Shown here: positions 1 to 5,610 of the stretch, piece by piece
Layout: each line of letters starts with the position of its first letter
Position numbering within the stretch: the first letter of the stretch is position 1
DNA from: an uncultured Collinsella sp.
GTDB taxonomy: Bacteria > Actinomycetota > Coriobacteriia > Coriobacteriales > Coriobacteriaceae
Direction of reading: 5' to 3'
DNA length: 5,701 bases
NCBI GenBank assembly: GCA_900548935.1
Contig: URMR01000123.1
Location: 1-5,701, forward strand
Position numbers and translations under genes: made by a program
The notes under the pieces: model-generated
Databases searched by the model: none
The model's input: only the letters and a program-made list of their open reading frames with translations
Told to the model about the DNA's origin: nothing

Positions 1-1
1 A

Positions 2-217
2 GCCGATCTCCGCGAGCGGAAGAAAACGGATCATTTTGGTCCCGCGAGGCTTGCGGAGGCACTCGTACAGGGCCGCCCGAACAAAACTATGTCGGTTTAC
101 TACGATGAATTCGACATTCCCGACCATGACTGCATTTTTCTAATTATTGCAAGCGTTCTACCTGCGGTTTTGCAAGCGCGCAATTTGCTGCGGTCGGAGA
201 CGGGCGATTCATTGTAG
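2..217 (+). CDS. Possible 3' end of an upstream gene running into the inverted-repeat element
   Basis: A frame open from the left edge gives 71 codons with no stop, ending in tandem in-frame stops TAG TAA (215-220). The first 29 codons lie outside the inverted-repeat element and read as a basic, arginine-rich stretch. The last 42 residues, from an ATG at 89, lie in the element (begin MSVYYDEFDI, end SETGDSL) and include a hydrophobic patch around CIFLIIASVLPAVL. No Shine-Dalgarno sequence precedes the ATG at 89, so if this is translated it is more likely a C-terminal tail of a gene starting outside the window. I recognise no domain. Third-position GC looks lower than in the genes to the right, which argues against ordinary coding sequence. 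It may be a chance open frame. Confidence 0.25.
   Translation, partial: ADLRERKKTDHFGPARLAEALVQGRPNKTMSVYYDEFDIPDHDCIFLIIASVLPAVLQARNLLRSETGDSL
82..110 (+). repeat. Left arm of the inverted repeat
   Basis: 29 nt, pairing with 207-235. It contains ATG at 89-91 and, read on the other strand, the TAG TAA stop pair that closes the minus-strand frame. Pairing does not extend meaningfully on either side. Confidence 0.7.
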
Positions 218-235
218 TAAACCGGCATAGTTTTG
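207..235 (-). repeat. Right arm of the inverted repeat
   Basis: 29 nt, reverse complement of 82-110 with two differences. It contains the plus-strand stop pair TAG TAA (215-220) and the minus-strand ATG (228-226). Confidence 0.7.
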
Positions 236-289
236 AAATGGCATTAAATCGATAACAGCTATTTTGCTCTGCCGGAGCGGTTGGCCGTT

Positions 290-301
290 GGGTAATTACC
301 C
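290..301. other. 12-bp perfect palindrome over the response-regulator stop codon
   Basis: GGGTAATTACCC is a perfect dyad centred between 295 and 296, and the regulator's TAA stop (298-296) lies inside it. With no loop and no T-run on the minus strand after it, it does not look like an intrinsic terminator. No other clear terminator for the minus-strand operon is visible between 236 and 295. It may be coincidental. Confidence 0.3.
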
Positions 302-925
302 TCGCAGATAGGCGATGGCGATTTGGGTGCGGTTGCGCAGGCCCATTTTGGCAAGGATTGAGCTGATGTGGTTGCGCACGGTGCCTTCGCCCATATAGGC
401 GGTGGCGGCAATCTCCTTGTTGTCGAGGCCGCGGGCGATGAGCTCGGCGACTTCGAACTCGCGGTCGGTCAGGCTGGCGAAGGCTGCGGGCCGGCGGGGC
501 GTGTCCGCCTCGACGTCCGTTCCGTCAAAATCGATGTCCTCGATCGCCTTGCCCTCGAGCACGCGTTTGCCATCCATGACCTGCGTCAACGCGGGAGGGA
601 TGGCAGCGACGTCGGTTTTAATCAAGTAGCCGCGCGCGCCCAGTTTGAGCGCCGACACAATGTATTCGTCATCCGAGAATGTCGTCAGAAACACCACGCG
701 CGCCGCAGGGTCGCGCTCAAGGATCTCGCGTGCCGCCGAAAGTCCGTCGCGTCCCGACATCTGGATGTCGAGCAGCGCGATGTCGGGCGTGTGCTCAGCG
801 TAGAGCGCGACCGCGTCGTCGCCATTGGCGCCGGTACCCACCACCTCGATCTGCGGCTGGGCGCCCAGGATAATCTTGAGCGAATCGACCACCAAGCGGT
901 CGTCGTCGACAACAATGAGCCTCAT
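296..925 (-). CDS. NarL/LuxR-family two-component response regulator
   Basis: A 209-residue DNA-binding response regulator, the normal full length for the NarL/FixJ class. The receiver domain covers about residues 1-118. It has the acidic pocket D7-D9, the expected phosphoacceptor D53 in LLDIQM, the switch threonine in LTTF (T81/T82) and the conserved lysine K103 in LIKTD. A linker rich in acidic residues (about 120-145) leads to a LuxR-type helix-turn-helix at about 150-206 (LTDREFEVAELIARG, then EGTVRNHISSILAKMG). All key residues are present, so it should be phosphorylatable. The ATG at 925 overlaps the kinase stop codon (shared bases 922-925) and is preceded by AAGGAG at 941-936 with 10-nt spacing, so the start is well supported and translation is probably coupled. 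By inference it controls the divergent ABC exporter and possibly its own operon. Among known systems it most resembles LnrK (YfiK), though DesR- or LiaR-type relatives cannot be excluded by eye. Confidence 0.93.
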   Translation of the reverse strand: MRLIVVDDDRLVVDSLKIILGAQPQIEVVGTGANGDDAVALYAEHTPDIALLDIQMSGRDGLSAAREILERDPAARVVFLTTFSDDEYIVSALKLGARGYLIKTDVAAIPPALTQVMDGKRVLEGKAIEDIDFDGTDVEADTPRRPAAFASLTDREFEVAELIARGLDNKEIAATAYMGEGTVRNHISSILAKMGLRNRTQIAIAYLRG

Positions 926-2067
926 CGGGCGTCATCTCCTTGCTGTTTGGGAACGGTGGCAAACACGCGCCAGCCGCCGGCGCCGGCACGCGGGCCGGCG
1001 GAGAAGGTGCCGCCAAGCGCCTCGATGCGCTCGCGCATGGAGGCAAGCCCCATGCCCTCCGCGGCGCCGCGGCTGCTTGCTTGGACCCCGCCCGCGCCAT
1101 CGTCGGTAACGATGAGCTGGTAAAACGACGGATGCTCCATGCATCGTACAGTGACGGTCTGGGCGCAAGCGTGGCGCATGGTGTTGGAGAGTGCCTCGCG
1201 CAGGATCGCCGCAAAGCAGTTGGCGACGTTTGCGGGTGCATGCTCGGCCATAACTTCAAGCTCAATCTGCGGACCGCCGTTCGAGCACGCGCCTTCGACA
1301 ATGCGTTCGAGCTGCACGGAAAGGTCGACAGCGTTGTCGTTGAGCGCGTGGACGCTGGTGCGCACAAGCTGGAGCGCCTCGTCAACCGTGCGTTTGACGT
1401 CGGCGAAATCGGCGGCGACGCCGGGCTCGTCGGCGTGGACCACGCGCAGGGCTTCGGCTTGCAGCGAGGCGCGCGTGAGCTGGTGGCCCACATTGTCGTG
1501 GATCTCGCGCGCGATGCGGGCGCGTTCGGCGAGTGTCGCGAGTTCGACTTCGTAGTCCTGGCGGTCGGCAAGATCGCGGTTGCGCGCTTCGAGCGCCAGA
1601 GCGCGTTCCTGCAACTCGTCGCGGGTGCGGCGCATGCGCTGCTGCTCGCGCTCCAACTGGGCGGTACGTAGCGACAGCAAGGCGGCGGCAACCGAAAGGA
1701 TGGCGGTCAGCAGGAGCGTTCGGGCGGTGAGCGCGTCGGCACGAAGGTCCGCGACGAGCGCAAAGACAAAGGCGATGCCAATGCCCAGGACGACCCAGGC
1801 GTGCTCGCGGCGCACGCGTCGCGCGATGTCATAGAGGGCGAGAGGCGCAAACGGCACAAACGGCGGCACGAAGACGGCCGCGATGATGTAGGCGTAACTC
1901 GCGGCCTTGCCCGCACGGCGGGCGCGGTTTCCCTGTGCGACCTCGGCCAGCGAAGTGGCAATAACGCCAAGGCAAAACGCCGCGACCAGGCGAGCGTCCA
2001 CAGCAAGACCCATGGCGGCCGCAATGCAGCACGCCAGCACAATCGATTTGTCGAAAAGCCTGTTCAT
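922..2067 (-). CDS. DesK/NarL-type membrane sensor histidine kinase
   Basis: A 381-residue histidine kinase of the HisKA_3/HATPase_c type that pairs with LuxR-type regulators. The first 135 residues hold about five hydrophobic segments (roughly 8-22, 27-43, 56-76, 91-107, 115-134) with very short loops and no sizeable external domain. This suggests sensing within or at the membrane. A charged, probably coiled-coil stretch (about 135-180) leads to the H-box ERARIAREIHDNVGHQL with phosphoacceptor H190. The ATPase domain has the N-box EALSN (N295), the G1 motif TDDGAGG (321-327) and the G2-like EGMGLASMRERIEALGG. The frame stays open upstream to a TTG at 2259, but that 64-residue extension is polar, lacks a ribosome site and would fill the regulatory region. 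The ATG at 2067 puts the first membrane helix right at the N terminus, as expected. No Shine-Dalgarno is visible there, and a -10-like box sits six bases upstream, hinting at leaderless translation. Confidence 0.9.
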   Translation of the reverse strand: MNRLFDKSIVLACCIAAAMGLAVDARLVAAFCLGVIATSLAEVAQGNRARRAGKAASYAYIIAAVFVPPFVPFAPLALYDIARRVRREHAWVVLGIGIAFVFALVADLRADALTARTLLLTAILSVAAALLSLRTAQLEREQQRMRRTRDELQERALALEARNRDLADRQDYEVELATLAERARIAREIHDNVGHQLTRASLQAEALRVVHADEPGVAADFADVKRTVDEALQLVRTSVHALNDNAVDLSVQLERIVEGACSNGGPQIELEVMAEHAPANVANCFAAILREALSNTMRHACAQTVTVRCMEHPSFYQLIVTDDGAGGVQASSRGAAEGMGLASMRERIEALGGTFSAGPRAGAGGWRVFATVPKQQGDDAR

Positions 2068-2073
2068 ACGGGT

Positions 2074-2079
2074 ATTGTA
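2074..2079 (-). promoter_or_regulatory. Candidate -10 box for the kinase-regulator operon (leaderless transcript)
   Basis: On the minus strand TACAAT (2079-2074) matches TATAAT at five of six positions. Only six bases separate it from the kinase ATG at 2067, which puts the expected transcription start at or next to the A of the start codon. No recognisable -35 hexamer lies 16-18 bp upstream, so the promoter would need an activator or be weak. Confidence 0.4.
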
Positions 2080-2154
2080 CGCGATGCTGCGCGCGGGGGA
2101 GGCGCCGCCCGGGGCAACCGTGACATTCCTCCCGCGCGGCAAAGCGGCATCGAT

Positions 2155-2168
2155 CGCTCGCGCGAGCG
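2155..2168. promoter_or_regulatory. 14-bp perfect palindrome, candidate operator
   Basis: CGCTCGCGCGAGCG is a perfect dyad 111 bp upstream of the ATPase ATG and 87 bp upstream of the kinase ATG. LuxR-type regulators bind as dimers to inverted repeats, so this is a reasonable candidate for the partner regulator's site. In such GC-rich DNA, short CG-only dyads also arise by chance. Confidence 0.3.
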
Positions 2169-2264
2169 GGGGTTTCGCCTCCGCCCCCTCGCACTCGTGA
2201 CAAAGCTCACTGGTGCGCGCCGGCGGCTCCTGCGATGATGCAATCGTACCGGGCCGCAATCAAC

Positions 2265-2270
2265 GGAAGG
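2265..2270 (+). promoter_or_regulatory. Ribosome binding site that fixes the ATPase start
   Basis: GGAAGG lies 8 nt before the ATG at 2279. It supports that start over the in-frame GTG at 2213, which has no ribosome site and would add 22 residues unlike the family N terminus. Confidence 0.7.
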
Positions 2271-2278
2271 GCCGCCTC

Positions 2279-3217
2279 ATGACAGACATCGTCCACGTCG
2301 AAAACCTCGTCAAGCGCTACGACGACCTTATCGCGCTCGACCACTTTAACCTGAGCATCGCCCCCGGCGAGATCTTTGGCCTGCTGGGCCCCAACGGCTC
2401 GGGCAAGACCACGTCCATCAACTGTATTCTGCAGCTGCTTGCCTACGACAAAGGCACCATCGAGCTGTTCGGCGAGCCCATGACGCCCGCCCGCTACGAC
2501 CTCAAGCGCCGCATCGGCGTGGTGCCGCAACAGGTGGCGGTATTCGACGAGCTCACCGTGCGCGAGAACATCGACTATTTCTGCAGCCTTTACGTTAGCG
2601 ACCGCAAGCGCCGCCGTGCGCTGGTGGACGAGGCGATCGACTTTGTTGGCCTGGGCGACTTTACCAAGTTCCGCCCCGGCAAGCTCTCGGGCGGCCTGGC
2701 GCGCCGGCTCAACATCGCCTGCGGCATCGCGCACAAGCCCGAGCTCATCTTCTTCGACGAGCCCACGGTGGCGGTCGACCCGCAGAGCCGCAACGCCATC
2801 CTGGAGGGCATCTGCCGCCTGCGCGACGAGGGCGCCACAGTGGTGTATACCAGCCATTACATGGAGGAAGTCGAGCAGATTTGCAGTCGCATCATGATCA
2901 TGGACGGCGGGCGCGTGCTGGCGCAGGGCACCAACGACGAGCTCAAGCGCATGATTCAGATGGGCGAGCGCGTGACCGTCGAGGTCGGCGCCGTCGAGGC
3001 CGCCACGATCGAGCGGCTGCGCGCCCTTGAGCACGTGCTTAGCGTCGAGCTGTCCGGCGGCGAACTCGTCTGCACCTGCGAGGCGAGCCCGCACAACCTG
3101 GTGGACATCCTCGACACGCTGCGCGCTGCCGACGTTGCGCTCGGCCGCGTGTGGAGCGAGCCGCCGACTCTCAACGACGTGTTCCTCGAGATCACCGGCC
3201 GCGAGCTGCGCGACTAG
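2279..3217 (+). CDS. ABC-2 exporter ATP-binding subunit (DrrA/LnrL-like)
   Basis: A 312-residue ATPase that would power export by the two permeases encoded after it. The nucleotide-binding domain fills about residues 4-225. It shows Walker A GPNGSGKTT (37-45), the Q-loop in VVPQQ (Q84), signature LSGGL (136-140), Walker B LIFFDEP (156-162, catalytic E161), D-loop AVDP (165-168) and switch histidine H193 in TSHYMEE. The C-terminal 85 residues form the accessory domain typical of the DrrA/NodI/CcmA group and end with the characteristic PPTLNDVFLEITGREL. The signature has L where many ABC proteins have Q, and the D-loop has AV where GL is usual. All catalytic residues are intact. First gene of the plus-strand operon; the next start is 9 nt after its stop. 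The parts list resembles linearmycin exporter LnrL; antibiotic or lantibiotic self-protection ATPases are close alternatives. Confidence 0.93.
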   Translation: MTDIVHVENLVKRYDDLIALDHFNLSIAPGEIFGLLGPNGSGKTTSINCILQLLAYDKGTIELFGEPMTPARYDLKRRIGVVPQQVAVFDELTVRENIDYFCSLYVSDRKRRRALVDEAIDFVGLGDFTKFRPGKLSGGLARRLNIACGIAHKPELIFFDEPTVAVDPQSRNAILEGICRLRDEGATVVYTSHYMEEVEQICSRIMIMDGGRVLAQGTNDELKRMIQMGERVTVEVGAVEAATIERLRALEHVLSVELSGGELVCTCEASPHNLVDILDTLRAADVALGRVWSEPPTLNDVFLEITGRELRD

Positions 3218-3226
3218 GGGGCGGTC

Positions 3227-4414
3227 ATGTTCAACACCATCATCACCACGGTCAAGACGCTGCTGCGTCGGCCGAGCACGTGGGTTTGGGGTGCGGTCTT
3301 TCCCATCGTGCTTTCCACGATGTTCATGTTTATGTTTGCGAATCTGAGCTCCGACGGCAAGATTGACCCGGTGCCGGTTGCCGTCGTGGCGGATGAGGCC
3401 TGGGACGCCTCGACCTTTAAGGACGTGGCGACGTCGCTTGCCAAGGAAGGCGACGAACAACTGCTCGAGATCCATGCGTGCGACGACGCAGCCGATGCGA
3501 ACCGCGCACTTAAGGCCGGCGAGGTCGCGGGCATCTATACGGTCGACGCTGCGGGCACGCCCAAGCTCACGCTGCTATCGAGTTACGACGGCTCGCGTGC
3601 GTCGACGGTGCTCACCGACCGCAGCATCCTTGAGACGGTGGCAAGCTCGTATACGCAAAATGCCGAGCTCATGTCCCAGATTGCCCAGGACAACCCGGCG
3701 GCGCTTGCCGACCCGGAGGCGGTTGCGCGCGCCCTGTCGCTCGAGGGCGGCACCCGCCGCGTGAGCCTTACGCGCACCACGCCCGATGGCACAGTCATCT
3801 ACTATTACGCGCTCTTTGGCCTGGTGGCGATGATGTCTGCCGAGTTTACCGCCTTGAGCGTCGTCGATCTGCAGCCCAATCTGTCGGGCCTCGGCGCACG
3901 TCGCTGCGTGGGCGGTCTTTCCAAGACGGCGTCGCTGGCTGGCATCTTTGTGGGCTCGTGGCTGGTCTCCTTTGCCTCGATGGCGATCGCGATCGGCTAC
4001 GTGCGCCTGGTCGTGGGCATCGACTTTGGCGGGCGCGAGGGACTGTGTTTGGTGGGCGGCGCCGCTTCCGCGCTTGCCGCCACGGGCTTGGGGCTCTTTG
4101 TGGGCACGCTTCCCGTTAAGGGCGGCAAGGCGTCCAAGTCGGGCATCCTCACGGGCTTTGCCACCACGTGCGCCCTGTTCGCCGGCCTCTACGGCGAGCC
4201 GGCGATGGCGCTTGCCGACGATGTTGCCCGCGCCTGCCCGGCCGAGTGCTGGTTCAACCCCGTCAAGCTCATCTGCGACATGTTCAACCGCCTGTATTTC
4301 TTTGAGGACCTGGGCCCCTTTGCCGTTCGCGCCGGCGCGCTGGTCCTTATGGCGCTGCTGTTCGTTGCCGCCGCCGCGCTGATCTTTGGAAGGAGCCGCT
4401 ATGAGCACCTTTAA
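3227..4414 (+). CDS. ABC-2 type permease, first membrane subunit (LnrM-like)
   Basis: A 395-residue membrane protein with the ABC-2 exporter layout. There is one N-terminal transmembrane helix (about 19-39), a large extracytoplasmic domain (about 40-190), then five helices (about 190-211, 236-260, 272-295, 305-323, 367-387). The outer domain starts with the alternating hydrophobic strand PVPVAVVAD that is common in this family after helix 1. The KP-rich segment at 297-305 is probably a cytoplasmic loop. The ATG at 3227 is preceded by AGGGGG (3216-3221), which overlaps the ATPase stop codon, so the genes are tightly linked. Its last 14 nt overlap the next gene. By inference it forms a heterodimeric channel with that permease and is driven by the ATPase before it. 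The substrate is unknown; a hydrophobic or amphiphilic antimicrobial is a guess by analogy with LnrMN. Confidence 0.88.
   Translation: MFNTIITTVKTLLRRPSTWVWGAVFPIVLSTMFMFMFANLSSDGKIDPVPVAVVADEAWDASTFKDVATSLAKEGDEQLLEIHACDDAADANRALKAGEVAGIYTVDAAGTPKLTLLSSYDGSRASTVLTDRSILETVASSYTQNAELMSQIAQDNPAALADPEAVARALSLEGGTRRVSLTRTTPDGTVIYYYALFGLVAMMSAEFTALSVVDLQPNLSGLGARRCVGGLSKTASLAGIFVGSWLVSFASMAIAIGYVRLVVGIDFGGREGLCLVGGAASALAATGLGLFVGTLPVKGGKASKSGILTGFATTCALFAGLYGEPAMALADDVARACPAECWFNPVKLICDMFNRLYFFEDLGPFAVRAGALVLMALLFVAAAALIFGRSRYEHL
4390..4395 (+). promoter_or_regulatory. Ribosome binding site inside the first permease gene
   Basis: AAGGAG, a full-strength Shine-Dalgarno match, lies 5 nt before ATG 4401 and within the coding end of the preceding permease. 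It selects this ATG over an in-frame TTG at 4386. Confidence 0.75.
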
Positions 4415-5606
4415 GACTGCGCTTCGCATGGCGCTCGCGCACCCGTTCTACCTGCTCATCTATACGGTGTTCATCTCGCTGCTGGGTGTGTTTATCGCGG
4501 CATCGGTGAGCTGGAACTCGTCGCAGCTCACCGAGTACAAGCCCTACGACACCAACGTGATTGTGGTCGATCGCGACAACAGCGACCTTTCGCGGGCACT
4601 CACCAAGCACTTGGGGTCGCGCTTTGACCTGGTCACGGGTGTCGGCGACGACACGTACGATCTTGCGGATGCGCTCGCCAAGAGCAACAGCGCCAAGGGC
4701 AGCGCCGACTGCGTGTTCTTTATCCCGGAGGGGTTTGAGGACGATCTCGTTGCAGCCGCTCGAGCGGGGGAGTCCCTGCCCAAGCTCGATGTGACCTACG
4801 GTGCCGGCACCATGGCGGCAGCGCTTTCGTCTGCCGAGGCCTCGCGCTGGATCTCGCTCGCGGGCGCTGCGGCGGCGCTTGAGCCCGCTGCTTCTAACGG
4901 CGACGTTGCCAAGGCCGCCGAGCATGCCGCTGCAAAGCGCGCAGAGGTCCAGATCGGGCAGGTCAAGGTCGACTCGACTGCTGCCGCCACGCTCGAGTCG
5001 TACTTCAACTTTGGCGCGTACGCGATTATCTCGTCGGTCATCGTGTCGGTGGGACTGGTGTTCTCGGGCATGAACGAGCCCGAGCGCGTGCGCCGCATGG
5101 ATGCCGGTCCGGTCTCCGAGCGCCAGCGCTCGCTCGCCGTGTTCGCGGCCGCCGCCGTGCTCACCGTCTGCATTTGGCTCGTGTCGAGCATGATGGGCGT
5201 CGTGGGCTTTGCCGGCGCGGTTGCCGAGGTCGGCGCGGGTCGTGTGTGTCTGGCGCTGGCGGCGACGTTTGCCCTGGCGTGCACGCCGCTGGCCGTTGGC
5301 TTTACGCTGTCGAGCTTGGGCGCGCGCGAGGAGCTGCTCAACGGTGTGGGCAACCTGCTTGGCATGCTCATGACGTTTTTGGGCGGCGCCTGGATGCCGC
5401 TGTCGCTGATGGGTTCGGCCGTGCAGACGGTGGCGCACTTTGTGCCGACATATTGGGTGAACGACGCGATTAGCAAGGCGCTTGCCTCGGATTTGACGTC
5501 CGCCGTGCTGGGGGACATCGCCTGCGACCTGGGCGTCACGGCACTCTTTGCCGTGGCCATCGCCGCCGTAGGCCTCGCCCTCGCACGCACCAAATCCCGC
5601 GCCTAG
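4401..5606 (+). CDS. ABC-2 type permease, second membrane subunit (LnrN-like)
   Basis: A 401-residue protein with the same plan as its neighbour. Helix 1 is at about 16-36, an extracytoplasmic domain at about 37-203 begins YDTNVIVVDRDNSD, and five more helices lie at about 204-224, 246-270, 281-304, 316-337 and 376-395. Near helix 5 it carries the pattern LGGAWMPLSLM followed by HFVPTYWVNDA (326-357), which is typical of the ABC2_membrane_3 / YhgE-Pip-like and DrrB-like permeases. The outer domain contains an alanine-rich stretch (152-183) likely to be helical. The start overlaps the first permease by 14 nt in another frame, so the two are probably made in equal amounts by translational coupling. 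It is the last gene of the operon; no terminator hairpin with a T-run is seen before the repeats that begin at 5611. Substrate unknown. Confidence 0.88.
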   Translation: MSTFKTALRMALAHPFYLLIYTVFISLLGVFIAASVSWNSSQLTEYKPYDTNVIVVDRDNSDLSRALTKHLGSRFDLVTGVGDDTYDLADALAKSNSAKGSADCVFFIPEGFEDDLVAAARAGESLPKLDVTYGAGTMAAALSSAEASRWISLAGAAAALEPAASNGDVAKAAEHAAAKRAEVQIGQVKVDSTAAATLESYFNFGAYAIISSVIVSVGLVFSGMNEPERVRRMDAGPVSERQRSLAVFAAAAVLTVCIWLVSSMMGVVGFAGAVAEVGAGRVCLALAATFALACTPLAVGFTLSSLGAREELLNGVGNLLGMLMTFLGGAWMPLSLMGSAVQTVAHFVPTYWVNDAISKALASDLTSAVLGDIACDLGVTALFAVAIAAVGLALARTKSRA

Positions 5607-5610
5607 CCGC

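Larger units (their letters stand above)
82..235. repeat. 154-bp element with 29-bp inverted-repeat ends, open on both strands
   Basis: The arms at 82-110 and 207-235 are reverse complements with 27 of 29 positions matching; the mismatches lie inside the arms. The sequence between the arms (96 nt) is more AT-rich than the genes beside it and carries a 9-nt direct repeat TTGCAAGCG at 147-155 and 170-178. Each strand has a 43-codon frame of identical length. The plus frame is 89-217 and the minus frame 228-100. Each starts at the ATG in one arm and ends at TAG TAA in the other, so both predicted peptides begin M-S/P-V-Y-Y. No transposase is present. A small non-autonomous mobile element (MITE-like) or a dispersed intergenic repeat with a conserved RNA hairpin would both fit. 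No convincing target-site duplication is visible. Confidence 0.6.
2068..2278. promoter_or_regulatory. Divergent regulatory region between the two operons
   Basis: 211 bp separate the kinase start from the ATPase start. The region must hold both promoters. Besides the -10-like box near 2074 and the palindrome at 2155-2168, it has a repeated heptamer CGTGACA at 2119-2125 and 2196-2202. A weak extended -10-like string TGCGATGAT (2231-2239) could serve the transporter, but no good -35 accompanies it. No convincing gene is seen inside this interval. Confidence 0.5.

Noticed and set aside
82..235. Intrinsic terminator formed by the inverted-repeat arms
   Set aside because: The loop would be 96 nt and the arms are not GC-rich with a following uniform T-run, so it lacks terminator form, although a structured RNA is possible.
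940..1671. 243-codon plus-strand frame opposite the histidine kinase, and the 368-1123 frame opposite the regulator
   Set aside because: Both lie antisense to genes with complete catalytic motifs and show no domain of their own.
2068..2259. 64-residue N-terminal extension of the kinase from a TTG at 2259
   Set aside because: It is polar, begins with a rare start without a ribosome site, and would fill the divergent promoter region. The ATG at 2067 places the first membrane helix at the N terminus.
2213..2278. 22-residue extension of the ATPase from a GTG at 2213
   Set aside because: GGAAGG at 2265-2270 is well placed for the ATG at 2279, and the family N terminus begins there.
2207..3475. 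422-codon open frame on the minus strand opposite the ATPase
   Set aside because: It is an antisense shadow of the ATPase, whose motifs are complete. The predicted protein is His/Arg/Ala-rich without domains, as expected from the reverse frame of GC-biased codons.
3575..4429. 284-codon minus-strand frame opposite the first permease
   Set aside because: A basic, His/Gln/Gly-rich translation with no recognisable domain, antisense to a supported permease.
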